A stretch of DNA of 64,000 bases. Origin: Serripes groenlandicus. Its lineage: Eukaryota; Mollusca; Bivalvia; Cardiida; Cardiidae. The position numbers were made by a program, and so were the translations under genes. Under the pieces are notes generated by a model. That model did not search any database, was not told the origin of the DNA, and saw only the letters and a program-made list of their open reading frames with translations. This document shows, piece after piece, positions 10,191-20,983 of the stretch (position 1 is the first letter of the stretch; each line of letters opens with the position of its first letter). The stretch is taken from contig JASEVX010000012.1 of the NCBI GenBank assembly GCA_031761405.1, positions 19,778,871 to 19,842,870 on the forward strand, written 5' to 3'.

Positions 10191-12996
10191 GTACAGTCAA
10201 ATTTGTTTAAGTGGTCATCTCAGTTAAGCAACCAACTTGTATTAAGCAGCCACTTGAAGATTAACCTAAACTACATTGTCTTTTTTATTTGACTTGTATT
10301 AAGCAGCCACCTGACGATTAACCAAAACTACTTTGTCTTCATCATTTGACTTGTATTAAGCAGCCACTTGAAGATTAACCCAAACCATATTGTCTTCTTT
10401 ATTTGACTTGTATAAAGAAGCCACTTGAAGCTTAACCAAAACTACATTGTCTTCTTTATTTGACTTGTATTAAGCAACCACTTGAAGATTAACCTAAACT
10501 AAATTGTCTTCTTTATTTGACTTGTATTAAGCAACTACTTGAAGATTAACCCAAACTACATTGTCTTCTTCATTTGACTTGTATAAAGAAGCCACTTGAA
10601 GCTTAACCAAAACTACATTGTCTTCTTTATTTGACTTGTATTAAGCAACCACTTGAAGATTAACCTAAACTACATTGTCTTCTTTATTTGACTTGTATTA
10701 AGCAGCCACTTGAAGATTAACCTAATATACATTGTCTTCTTTATTTGACTTGTATAAAGCAGGCACTTGAAGATTAACCTAAATTACATTGTCTTTTTTA
10801 TTTGACTTGTATAAAGCAGCCGCTTGAAGATTAATATAATCTACATTGTCACCTGTTTTTGACTTGTATACAGCAGGCACTTGAAGATTAAGCAAAACAA
10901 CATTGTCTTCTTTTTTTGACTTGTATAAAGCAGGCACTTGAAGATTAAGCAAAACAACATTTTCTTCTTTATTTGACTTGTATAAAGCAGGCACTTGAAG
11001 ATTAACCAAAACTACATTGTCTTCTTCATTTGCCTTGTATTAAGCAGCCACGTGCAGATTAATCCAAACTACATTGTCTTCTTCATTTGACTTGTATTAG
11101 ACAGCCACTTGAAGATTAACCTAAACTACATTGTCTTGTTTGTTTGACTTGTATTAAGCAGCCACCTGAAGATTAACTTAAACTACATTGTCTTCTTTGT
11201 TTGACTTGTATAAAGCAGCCACCTGAAGATTAACCAAAACTACATTGTCTTCTTTATTTGACTTGTATTAAGCAGCCCCTTGAAGATTAACCTAAACTAC
11301 ATTGTCTTCTTTGTTTGACTTGTATAAAGCAGCCACCTGAAGATTAACCAAAACTACATTGTCTTCTTCATTTGACTTGTATTAAGCAGCCACTTGAAGA
11401 TTAACCCAAACTACATTGTCTTCTTCATTTGACTTGTATTAAGCAGCCACGTGCAGATTAACCCAAACTACATTGTCTTCTTGATTTGACTTGTATTAGG
11501 CAGCCACTTGAAGATTAACCTAAACTACATTGTCTTGTTTGTTTGACTTGTATTAAGCAGCCACCTGAAGATTAACTTAAACTACATTGTCTTCTTTGTT
11601 TGACTTGTATAAAGCAGCCACCTGAAGATTAACCAAAACTACATTGTCTTCTTTATTTGACTTGTATTAAGCAGCCCCTTGAAGATTAACCTAAACTACA
11701 TTGTCTTCTTTATTTGACTTGTAATAAGCAGCCACTTGAAGATAAATCAAAACAACATTTTCGTCTTTATTTGACTTGTATTTAGCAGCCCCTTGAAGAT
11801 AAATCAAAACAAAATGTTGCCCTTTATTTGACTTATACAAAACAGCCACTTGAAGATAAATCAAAACAAAATGTTGTCCTTTATTTGACTTGTATTTAGC
11901 AGCCCCTTGTAGATAAATCAAAACAAAATGTTGCCCTTTATTTGACTTGTATTTAGCAGCCCCTTGAAGACAAATCAAAACAAAATGTTGCCCTTTATTT
12001 GACTTGTATAAAGCAGCCACTTGAAGATAAATCAAAATAAAATGTTGTCCTTTATTTGACTTGTATAAAACAGCCACTTGAAGATAAATCAAAACAAAAT
12101 ATTGCGCTTTATTTGACTTGTATTTAGCAGCCCCTTGAAGACAAATCAAAACATCATTTTCTTCTTTATTTGACTTGTATAAAGCAGCCACTTGAAGATA
12201 AATCAAAACAAAATGTTGCCCTTTATTTGACTTGTATAAAGCAGGCACTTGACGATTAACCAAAACATCATTTACTTCTTTATTTGAATTGTATAAAGCA
12301 GCCACTTGAAGATAAATCAAAACGAAATGTTGCCCTTTATTTGACTTGTATAAAGCAGGCACTTGAAGATAAATCAAAACAAAATGTTGCCCTTTATTTG
12401 ACTTGTATTTAGCAGCCCCTTGAAGATTAACCTAAACTACATTTTCTTCTTTATTTGACTTGTATAAAGCAGCCACTTGAAGATAAATCAAAACAAAATG
12501 TTGCCCTTTATTTGACTTGTATTTAGCAGCCCCTTGAAGATTAACCAAAACATCATTTTCTTCTTTATTTTACTTATACAAAACAGCCACTTGAAGATAA
12601 ATCAAAACAAAATGTTGTCCTTTATTTGACTTGTATTTAGCAGCCCCTTGAAGATTAACCAAAACATAATTTTCTTCTTTATTTGACTTATACAAAACAG
12701 CCACTTGAAGATAAATCAAAACAAAATGTTGTCCTTTATTTGACTTGTATTTAGCAGCCCCTTGAAGATAAATCAAAACAAAATGTTGCCCTTTATTTGA
12801 CTTATACAAAGCAGCCCCTTGAAGATAAATCAAAACAAAATGTTGCCCTTTATTTGACTTGTATAAAGCAGCCACTTGAAGATTAACTAACCATTTGCGT
12901 CTGTATTTGAATTGAATTAAGCAGCCACTTACTTGTGTTCAGCAGCCACCGTTTGGTTCTGCCCTGGGTAGCTGCCCTAGACAAGTTTGACTGTAC
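10191..12996. mobile_element. Element with terminal inverted repeats containing a 57-bp satellite
   Basis: The left end GTACAGTCAAATTTGT (10191) and right end ACAAGTTTGACTGTAC (12981-12996) are inverted repeats enclosing 2.8 kb. The interior is almost wholly a 57-bp tandem array. The right end also carries the array word AAGCAGCCAC in non-repeated form, so the array grew from within the element. It resembles bivalve MITEs that carry internal microsatellites or minisatellites; the class is not assigned. Confidence 0.8.
10240..12935. repeat. 57-bp satellite array, about 47 units
   Basis: The consensus contains TTGACTTGTATTAAGCAGCC and ACTTGAAGATTAACC. Successive TTGACTTGTA words are exactly 57 bp apart where checked (10289, 10346). 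Two unit types occur: the left part has CTACATTGTCTTCTTTATT, the right part (from about 11750) has CAAAATGTTGCCCTTTATT. Because 57 is a multiple of three, the minus strand reads as open frames (228 aa at 11691-12377) of a 19-residue repeat containing LQVAALYKSNK. Stops elsewhere in the array and the lack of any gene context make coding unlikely. Confidence 0.95.
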
Positions 12997-13009
12997 ACTG
13001 TTTGAAAAC

Positions 13010-13140
13010 AGTTCAATCTATTGTGGCAAAAGAAACACACACTTTCATAATTAAAATTGTCTACTTTTGCAACAATGTTTTAAATATAATCTGCTACAGA
13101 CACGTAAAACTGCGTAGATGCAAATGTAAAAAGGGTAAAT
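13010..13140. mobile_element. MITE family B, partial copy
   Basis: Contains TTGTGGCAAAAGAAACAC, TTGCAACAATGTTTT, CTGCTACAGACACG and AAAAAGGGTAAA. Only the right half is recognisable. Confidence 0.45.
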
Positions 13141-13448
13141 ATTTTATATCTTCTGTCTGAATCATAAGACAAGATTACTACGTATTACAACGCGTCCTTT
13201 AAGAACAGATATTTGATTCATCTCGTAACACTACTTTGTGTAACAAAAAGACGTTTGGTAGAATCGTGATTACTTTGAACATGTAAAATAATTCAAATAC
13301 TTCGCTTTAGTTCGAACACTTTCCCGAAAAATCTTGTTCGTTTAAAAGCCAATCCGAACTCCTACTGCACTGTTTCTTCGAAATTATGTCATCACTGGTA
13401 TGCATTTGAAAATGAAAAAATAACACAGATGCCATTACATAATTGGAC

Positions 13449-13662
13449 TTAACTCTTTCAGCGCCACAGGCAATATTGTGGTTTTTGCAAACAATGCAGA
13501 TTCAGGTGAGTCAGCTCGTCACGAGCTGTCTCACCTGAAATCAGCATTGTTCGCCTTATAGTTACCAAAATAGTCCAAAACTTTCATAAATTGAGAAATG
13601 GACACACCCGATTTTTAACATGGGAGAGTCTATTTTAAACAATTTGGCGCTGAAAGAGTTAA
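13449..13662. mobile_element. MITE family A, copy 4
   Basis: TTAACTCTTTCAGCGCCACA to GGCGCTGAAAGAGTTAA, with the CAGCTCGTCACGAGCTG palindrome at its centre. The following 70 bp carries a partial family H end (ACTCGTCGGTAGCTCGATGT). Confidence 0.9.
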
Positions 13663-13759
13663 CACAAATCGAGGGATAACTCGTCGGTAGCTCGATGTCC
13701 CGTTTGACGTCGAGTAAACGCGAGACCACTGTACGTTTTAAACCCCATTAAAATCCGCC

Positions 13760-14545
13760 GTGAACGAGTTGTAAGTGTCGGAAATTCGAAATCCGGGCTT
13801 TCCGAGTTCGATTCCCAGTCGCAGCGGTCATTGTGGAGTACCCTTTGAACAAGGCACGTTTCCTATCCTATAGCAGCGGTCATGGTGGAGTACCCTTTGA
13901 ACAAGGCACGTTTCCTATCCTATAGCAGCGGTCATGGTGAGTACCCTTTGAACAAGGCACATTTCTTATCCTCTAGCAGCGGTCATGGTGGAGTACACTT
14001 TGAACAAGGCACGTTTCCTATCCTATAGCAGCGGTCATGGTGGAGTACCCTTTGAACAAGGCACGTTTCCTATCCTATATCAGCGGTCACGGTGGAGTAC
14101 CCTTTGAACAAGGCACGTTTCCTATCCTATAGCAGCGGTCACGGTGGAGTACCCTTTGAACAAGGCACGTTTCCTATCATATAGCAGCGGTCATGGTGGA
14201 GTACCCTTTGAACAAGGCGTTTCCTATCCTATAGCAGCGGTCATGGTGGAGTACCCTTTGAACAAGGCACGTTTCCTATCCTATAGCAGCGGTCATGGTG
14301 GAGTACCCTTTGAACAAGACACGTTTCCTATCCTATAGCAGCGGTCATGGTGGAGTACCCTTTGAACAAGGCACATTTCCTATCCTATAGCAGCGGTCAT
14401 GGTGGAGTACCCCTCGAACAAGGCACATTTCCTATCCTAGTACTGGTTTGTTTACCCAGGAATCATGACTAAGTGAAATATCGACCTGGTATAACTGAGC
14501 TTATACTTAAAACGGCGTCAAACGCCAATTAAACAAAACTATTTG
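13760..14545 (+). mobile_element. SINE family S2 with expanded body
   Basis: A tRNA-like head ending in GAGTTCGATTCCCAGTCGCA (B box) leads into the S2 body word GGTCATTGTGGAGTACCCTT. That word is repeated about 12 times before the normal SINE end (ACTGGTTTGTTTACCCAGGA, then AACGGCGTCAAACGCC and an A-rich tail). Confidence 0.85.
13820..14440 (+). repeat. 52-bp minisatellite inside a SINE, about 12 units
   Basis: The unit opens AGCAGCGGTCATGGTGGAGT and closes TTCCTATCCTAT; two checked starts are 13872 and 13924 (52 bp). Units are nearly identical, so expansion is recent. The 64-aa ORF within it is an artefact. Confidence 0.95.
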
Positions 14546-15732
14546 TTTTGACATTTTATGAAAATACATACACCTAACGAAATGTAACCATGACTGAGTC
14601 TGAGGGGTTTTATTTTCGACAATTTAGCCATTCCCAAAGATGCTAGTGATTAAATCGGAAATCTATCAATAAAAATCTGCAGTTAGATAATACATAACTT
14701 GTACAATAACAGCAGAAGTTTTGACAGCTAAAATGTTGCTTGAGATGACCCCCCTGATATCAGAAAGTCATGTGATCCCCTATTGCTACAATTGATCCGT
14801 TAATGCATCAATAACTCGAACTGGTAAATAACGAACTGTACAGCTGTTTCTGCACTAAAATTGAAAAAGTGTTTGTCAATTAAAAAGAAAATGATTTTAC
14901 TTGTGGACTATAAATAAACAAGTTCCGAAACATTGACCCTTTCTTTAATGCACTACGTTGTTTTGTTACTGATCCGTTAAGGGTAACTTGACTGTACCGA
15001 TACATTGTAATTTCTTCCATACATTGTGTTTTGATAACTCTTTCCAACATACAACAAATGTGCCGCTGACGATTTGGAATACATCTTGTCGAAATAGAAT
15101 GTTTCTATAACAGAACCTATCTAACTAAATTGCGGGAAAATGAGAAATCAATTGTAATTTAGGCGCGTACATTACAACGTACGTAACTGTTGATAAGTGT
15201 TTGTTTATTTTAATGTCACCCGTATTGAAAGCTTTGTCCTAAACACATGTTTACGTTCCGAGTCAAATCCTGTTTGCCATGCAGCAGGCAGGTAACCAGT
15301 ATTCAACTAGCAGGCGGCTGACCAACGGACCACATCAGAACAGACCACACTGTCGCCACAGATATTTGAAACTTCGACCCCCATCTACCGTAGCTGATGT
15401 ATAAACCACTATACTTTAGGACCCGGTTTGTCATTATTACATTCTTAGAGTTAGCGCTTCCTACACGTGAAAACATGCCTCCCTTGGGTGAACAACTACA
15501 TAAATGGTCGCAACCGAGTTTCATTAGCGCTGCACTCACATATCGACGCGTTCTAACTTCTCAACAGCAGATGACTTTTGAAAACATTGTGAAAGAAGGA
15601 GATTTAATTGTTTTTAATGATAAAATGATCAATGAATAGTTCTTATGTAAAACGACACTGGAAGTGTCACGTGTATTGTGTGTAGCTCAAGCCCAGATAC
15701 GTGCCCCCCATCCCCCTCCCTCCCCCTTATTG
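14546..15732. other. Intergenic, no gene recognised
   Basis: Contains family H-like scraps (ATCAATAACTCGAACTGG near 14808) and degenerate family B fragments near 15040 and 15560. Two overlapping 78-80 aa ORFs on opposite strands (15303-15639) show no domain. Confidence 0.4.
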
Positions 15733-16005
15733 CAGAGCCCTGGTAGCTCTGTCTGTGGCGATGCGGGATGCCAGGAGTTGTACGATTCGAAATAGAGCTC
15801 GGCCAACAGTATTTCCACCGTCAACGCAACAATCTAGTCATCGGATACCAGCAGTAGGTTAACAGTCTATGTAGAAAAGCAGTTGCTTAGACAGACTGTT
15901 GTTTTGAGTAAGGAGGTGATAAAGCCATGCATCACATGGGGTAGGTGAAGTCGCAGCCGTGAGATAACTGAAACATTGTTACAGACGGCGTGAAACCAAA
16001 CTCAA
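15733..16005 (+). mobile_element. SINE family S1
   Basis: Head GCCCTGGTAGCTCTGTCTGT (A-box region), then GGAGTTGTACGATTCGAAAT (B-box region), the S1 body (AAGCAGTTGCTTAG, GAGTAAGGAGGTGATAAAGC) and the 3' core GTGAGATAACTGAAACATTG. It abuts the family D MITE. Confidence 0.8.
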
Positions 16006-16017
16006 CCAAGAGCACAA

Positions 16018-16282
16018 TTGAGCCGTCCCGCGAGAAAAACCAACATTATTGCATCCGCGTAATGTATCGACCCAGATCAGCCTGCGCAGTCCGCGCAGAC
16101 TGATCCGGGCCGACACATTCCGTCTCAGGGGGATAGAAATATAGAGTAATGATTTCTGAAACAGAAAATCCACAGAAGGCGAAAATTGTCTATCCGGGTA
16201 AGCCTGCGCGGCATGCTTATGCTGATCCGGGTCGATACATTACGCAGAGTCCACAATGTTGGTGTTATCGCGGGATGGCTCA
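16018..16282. mobile_element. MITE family D, copy 1
   Basis: Imperfect long inverted repeat from GAGCCGTCCCGCGAGAAAAA to CGCGGGATGGCTCAT. Internal words GATCAGCCTGCGCAGTCCGC and CATGCTTATGCTGATCCGGG are inverse-related. About 265 bp, non-coding, relatively GC-rich. Confidence 0.88.
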
Positions 16283-16519
16283 TATGTAGTCATGTACAAG
16301 CTAATTTATTGGTCAATGAATAACTGAAAGAAGAGTCCAATTACCACATGATCGAGTTATCATGAGTCCACAATATTCCTGAAATTTGTGTTATCTGTAT
16401 AAAAACGTGTCTTACAACTGCGAGAGATAAGACAGCGCCGCCTTTCTGGTATTAATTACCATTGGGACAATTAATTGCACGTTTTTCTCCTACAACTAAA
16501 TAAATACCATCTTTGTTAA

Positions 16520-16760
16520 TTAACACTTCCCCACTCACAACAATTCTGAGGAAAAAAGAATTTGAATGCAAAAATAAAAAGATCGAAAAAAAAAAAATCG
16601 CCGTTTATTAAAGTATAATACTATTCGTTAACATTGACAACTTTGTGGCAAAAGTAGATGTTGCTTATTATGAGCAAGTTCTCCTTTTTGTCACAGTACT
16701 TACAAAAAATCAATCGCTGCATATGCGTCAAAATGCGTCTGTTAGTGGGAAAGGGTTAAT
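16520..16760. mobile_element. MITE family B, diverged copy
   Basis: Has TTAACACTTCCCCACTCACA at the left and GTGGGAAAGGGTTAA at the right, with ACTTTGTGGCAAAAGTAGAT and ATGAGCAAGTTCTCC in the hairpin. Confidence 0.65.
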
Positions 16761-16834
16761 TTTCAAACGAGCTAAAATCACGCTAATCCTTAAAGGTCAC
16801 GTTTGTAAAATGTACTTATACGGCAGTAGTAGTA

Positions 16835-16967
16835 GTCAGTGTTGAAATCTGCATTGTTTGCAACTTAGAGACTAAATCTTACCAAATTGCCTTTTGGACG
16901 AAAAATGAAGTGGTCCTTTATTCAATATGGAAGAGTCGACTTTGTAAAATTCGGCAGTGAAAGAGTT
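16835..16967. mobile_element. MITE family A, right-half fragment
   Basis: TTGAAATCTGCATTGTTTGC to ATTCGGCAGTGAAAGAGTT matches the right half of family A. The left half is absent. Confidence 0.65.
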
Positions 16968-16990
16968 CAGGACATGTTATCTTATCTTAA

Positions 16991-17240
16991 GAATCTTGGC
17001 GTGAAACGGTTGTAACTAAAATTGGTATTTTTTTTTACCAAGGTTAATCACTTCCCCATAAAGTCTTTATAAGCGTTAAATCATTTTTCTAGGTAAACAA
17101 TGGACATTTAGGTGCCATTGCTCGTTCTGAGCAATGGCACATTAATTTGCATTGTTTACCAAACGGTCAAAATGGTCACAAAACTAGGGTTTTCAAAATA
17201 GGTTTTTAGTTACAACCATTTCACACCAAGCCCTCGAGAT
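16991..17240. mobile_element. MITE family E, copy 1
   Basis: Inverted ends CTTGGCGTGAAACGGTTGTA and TTACAACCATTTCACACCAA surround a strong inner hairpin, GGTGCCATTGCTC...GAGCAATGGCAC. It is matched closely by the copy at 31982. Confidence 0.9.
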
Positions 17241-17259
17241 ATAAACTGTTCTCCCTTTC

Positions 17260-17395
17260 TCACTTGCAGATGCAGTTTAACGCATATGCTACAGACATCT
17301 TTATTAAACATTGTAGCAAAAGGAGACTTTTCTCGTTATAAGCAATTACTACGATGTCTACAATAATTTCAAAAGTAATCATACATGATGGTCTA
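17260..17395. mobile_element. MITE family B, partial copy
   Basis: Carries AACATTGTAGCAAAAGGAGA and an AGCAATTACTACGATGTCTA-type arm. The ends are eroded. Confidence 0.45.
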
Positions 17396-17591
17396 GTTCA
17401 GTTCTGGCTAATCCGGAATGGAGACGTTTGAGACGTATACGCATGCAGTAGTATGTCAACCTGATCCAGGGTTGAGCATTTCTATCCAAAGTCTCGTCCA
17501 TATAAGTAGAGGTACGGTATTACGGGGTTCCGTTAGGGTTTCGACCTAGGGTATCGTAATATCGCATCGCGTTTTCGTACTTTCGACCATA

Positions 17592-17737
17592 GGTGTTCCG
17601 TTAGGGCCATCGTTGTTTCGCGGATTCGACCTAGGGTATCGTATTATCGCATCGCGTTTTCGTACTATCGCATCGCGCTTTCGTACTGTCGACCCTAGGT
17701 CGAAACCGAGAAACAACGATGGCCTTAACGGAACACC
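17592..17737. repeat. CpG-rich foldback (inverted repeat)
   Basis: Left arm GGTGTTCCGTTAGGGCCATC is mirrored by GATGGCCTTAACGGAACACC at the right. The middle has repeated ATCGCATCGCGTTTTCGTAC words and paired TCGACCTAGGGT/ACCCTAGGTCGA. Related words extend left to about 17520. CpG content is far above the surroundings. Confidence 0.85.
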
Positions 17738-17839
17738 GTATCGAGGAGAGAGAACATTTTTTAAACAAAATGGGCCAAAGGTAATCCCACATTGTGATCT
17801 AGTTTAGTTTTCTTTGATGATAACAGAAAGCCACCTGAT

Positions 17840-18020
17840 TAACCCTTTCCCGAATACAACACATCTGCAGCAGCCGACTTTATAAACATACAGGTCAAAA
17901 CATGGATAATCTCTATAATGCAAGTGGAATTATTAAATAGAGTAAATTGTAGCAAAACACGCAATTGCCCATCCTGCAAGTGTACCACAAACTGCGTCCG
18001 CGAATGTAAAAGGGATAAAA
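17840..18020. mobile_element. MITE family B, diverged copy
   Basis: TTAACCCTTTCCCGAATACA and TCTGCAGCAGCCGACTTTAT mark the left end, and GTAAAAGGGATAAA the right. The hairpin is largely lost. Confidence 0.6.
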
Positions 18021-18301
18021 GGGAACTTCCGTTTGAAAATACTTCCGCCAATCCCTTACAAGGATATACCGAGATGACAGATAGTCTATTTTCGGAATTA
18101 ACTCTGTAAGATTGAACAATTAGATGGTTTCAAAGTAAAGATCTGTATTTAAATTCAACCTTTTCCAACATATACTAGTGACATATAGGACAACGGGCTT
18201 GGTGTCTTTTCATTTTGTTCTATTTTGATATGTGTTAATTGTGTCATACAAATGTCACTCAAATATGCATTCCATGCGGGGAAAATGTTACATTATAAAT
18301 A

Positions 18302-18525
18302 GTTCCGCTGTGGTCGAGTGATTAGCGTCGGGGATTTCGAAACCGGGTGTCCTGGGTTCGATCTCCAGTCGCAGCACTACGGTTATGGTGGAGTGCCCTT
18401 GGGCAAGGCACATTTTCTAGCCTAGTACTGGTTTGTTTACCCAGGGATCATGAATAAGTGAACTGTTGCCGTGATATAACTGAAATAATGTTGAAAGCGG
18501 CATGAAAACCTCCATAAATAAATAG
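18302..18525 (+). mobile_element. SINE family S2
   Basis: A tRNA-like head with A box GTGGTCGAGTGATTAGCG and B box GGGTTCGATCTCC, body GGTTATGGTGGAGTGCCCTT, then ACTGGTTTGTTTACCCAGGG and the 3' core GTGATATAACTGAAATAATG. It ends in AAATAAATA. This is the best full-length S2 copy in the window. Confidence 0.9.
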
Positions 18526-18659
18526 TTCCCATTATCCTGTTGGAACTATTTTGTTGAAATTTTGTTATTCCAAAAATATGGTGAAGTTTTGAAAGTCATA
18601 GCAATGCCGGTAGACTGTCATCAAACGTTGACTTATCTTGGTCTATACCGGTCGTAACT

Positions 18660-18745
18660 AGGTAAATTATTGTGGCGCAAGGAAGAATCGCTCCTAATGA
18701 GCAATTTCTCTTTATGCTACAATGTTATGTTTTTATGAGTTTTCT
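18660..18745. mobile_element. MITE family B hairpin fragment
   Basis: ATTATTGTGGCGCAAGGAAG and AGCAATTTCTCTTTATGCTA are the two arms of the family hairpin. No termini were found. Confidence 0.45.
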
Positions 18746-18879
18746 GAAGGTAGACACAACACAGTACGTATACACATAGGAGAAGGCTTACTATTTATCT
18801 GATATCAAATTCATTTTTCAATAAGAAAAAAAAAAGAAATCATAATTTTAGAATAAATTGTTGATCGGTTCTATGATTT

Positions 18880-19190
18880 AAAGCCGGTCCGGTTGGTCAG
18901 CCAGTATCGACGCAGGTTGTCAATCTGTAGGTTGTCAATCTGTAGGTTGTCAATCTGTAGGTTGTAAGTTTGAACCCCAAGATCAGCCTACATTCTTAAC
19001 CGACGCTTGACCAAAGTCATTCTGACGAGCGTCATTCGTCCTCAATTCAATGGGCTAACAGTCTATATGGAAGAGCAATCTGTTGCTCGGAATAACAGAT
19101 GTGTTAAATATCGATATCGGACATAGGGTAGATGAATTGACCGCCGTGGTGTAACTAAATATTGTTGAAAACGGCGTTTAACAAAATCAA
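18880..19190 (+). mobile_element. SINE family S1, with short head repeats
   Basis: The head contains three or four copies of TAGGTTGTCAATCTG (a 16-bp slip), followed by AAGTTTGAACCCC (B box), the S1 body (TTGACCAAAGTCATTCTGAC) and the core GGTGTAACTAAATATTGTTG. Confidence 0.8.
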
Positions 19191-19194
19191 TCAG

Positions 19195-19400
19195 TTACAT
19201 GTACCGTTCCAGATAAGGAAGGGGTATTCAACTCTTTTTCCCACAGTTTCTCTCTCATTATTCAAGCAAACCCTATGTTGTGGGTACTCAAAAGAATCGT
19301 CTCACTGAGACGATTCTTTCGAGTACCAACAACATAGGGTTAGAGGGTCAAATACGGATTGTAGAACAAGCAAAACGCTCCTTATCTATTCTAAAGCTTT
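19195..19400. mobile_element. MITE family C, copy 1
   Basis: The core is a near-perfect palindrome (19267-19345) with arms reading AAACCCTATGTTGTGGGTAC and inverse and centre TCTCACTGAGA. The flanks GATAAGGAAGGGGTATTC and its inverse-like CGCTCCTTATCTATTC are subterminal inverted repeats. Confidence 0.85.
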
Positions 19401-19549
19401 GTTGTAACATGTATATGATAATAATGAAATGTAGAATAACAACTGGGATATGCTCACAGAAAACTAACCTTATCGTAATTAGCCCACGTGTGAACAAATA
19501 GGGGTCTGCGTATCAATTAATGCTATCGGGTCAATTTTATTGATTGATT

Positions 19550-19815
19550 TATTGTTTGGTGTTTTAACGCCGCTTTCAACAAATTTTCAGTGGGTCATGG
19601 GTTCGATCCCTGGCCGGGTCACATCAAAGATTAAAAAAAAAAATGTAGTAATGGCTGCACTTCTTAGCGCTACGGGTTGCGGGATTATAGTATTACAACT
19701 CTGACTGGCTGGTGTCAGGATGAATGGACCAGTAGTACTGGTAACTTATCCAGGAAATGTGATAGTAATGACAACTTGTTGAAAGCGTTGTAAAACACCA
19801 AACAATTAATAAATC
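19550..19815 (+). mobile_element. SINE family S3, with an inverted SINE tail at its 5' side
   Basis: Minus-oriented tail TTTAACGCCGCTTTCAACAA at 19560-19590 meets a plus-oriented S3 starting at its B box (GGGTTCGATCCCTGGCCGGG). Then come GTAGTAATGGCTGCACTTCT, ATGGACCAGTAGTACTGGTA and GAAAGCGTTGTAAAACACC. Confidence 0.75.
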
Positions 19816-20980
19816 GATTAACATATGTTTAATCCCTGTAAATATTGGTTTAGTTTAAGGCGACGCATGTGACGGAGGTAGGCACGAAAGGGAAATAATC
19901 CAACCTTATCAATGTTTTGTTGAATCTCGTAGTAATTCAAATTACCTCCCTTTAAAATGTATTATCATATTTTCTTGTCATTTGTCTATATTGGATCAAT
20001 AAACAATGCAATATTGTTTATATTAACATAGTTTAATATTAAACAAAGCAAAATATATTAAATTAAAGGAAGTTAGATTTAGAAATTTCTGTAATTTTCC
20101 ATACATAGCCTAATGTAAAGATATGAATGTAAGATTTATAATAAAATGTTTTCAGTCATTCTGTCCTTTTCCATGACCGTGTAAATCACGGTCACAATGT
20201 TTTCAACTAAGGTTGTTGACTGTGTATCTCGCAGCAACATCACTCTTTTGCTAAAGGCTGATTCCTTCGGGATATTGGCCTCAATAAAACAATCATGAAA
20301 TCACTCTGTTCAAATTAATTCAGCTTTGCTGGATCAATTCTCAGGAAAGGATTAACTGGTTTCCTTACATGAATATATACTAACAAAATAATTAATCCGA
20401 TTTTTATAAGATTGGGCCCAAATGTTTCTATGATGAGCCTCAACCAAGATAGTCAACACTTTTCAGATCCATTGAAAAACATTGTCGACGAGGGTGGGGC
20501 GTTAGCATATATCTTGGGGGCTTGTCTTCCTTATAAGTTTAAAATAAAGGTTATTCTAATTATCTTCCATTGGGCCTGGCCAGTCCATTTGGACACAATA
20601 ACTACATTTTAAGATTTATATTAATTTTCCGTACTTTCGTCGAGGTATACAAAAGGCAATTTTCTTATTTGTACGATTGATTAGAAGATTGATGAGACTT
20701 GAAGCCGTTTTATTCGAAATTCTGTTTAATCATATCGACCAGTTTACCTAATAACGTGTTTTGCCTGACCGTCTCACACCTGTACACCACACAACAATCT
20801 CTCCAGGAAACTGGCTACTTTTCAACATATACCTTTAAACCCAATGGTGGGAGACAAATGGTACTAGTCACTAATGTCAATGATCAGCAGAATGAAACAT
20901 CATTGTATGTTGGAAACGGTTAGCTGTTGGACACGTATTTAAACGTTTTACACCGTTACATAATTCTTATGCGAGCAATT
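19816..20980. other. Intergenic, no gene recognised
   Basis: About 1.1 kb without recognisable gene or repeat. ORFs of 66 and 74 aa (20412, 20699) show no domain or family resemblance. Confidence 0.4.
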
Positions 20981-20983
20981 TTG

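Noticed and set aside
10240..12935. CRISPR-like array
   Set aside because: Units are contiguous 57-bp repeats with no unique spacers, and the genome is clearly eukaryotic.
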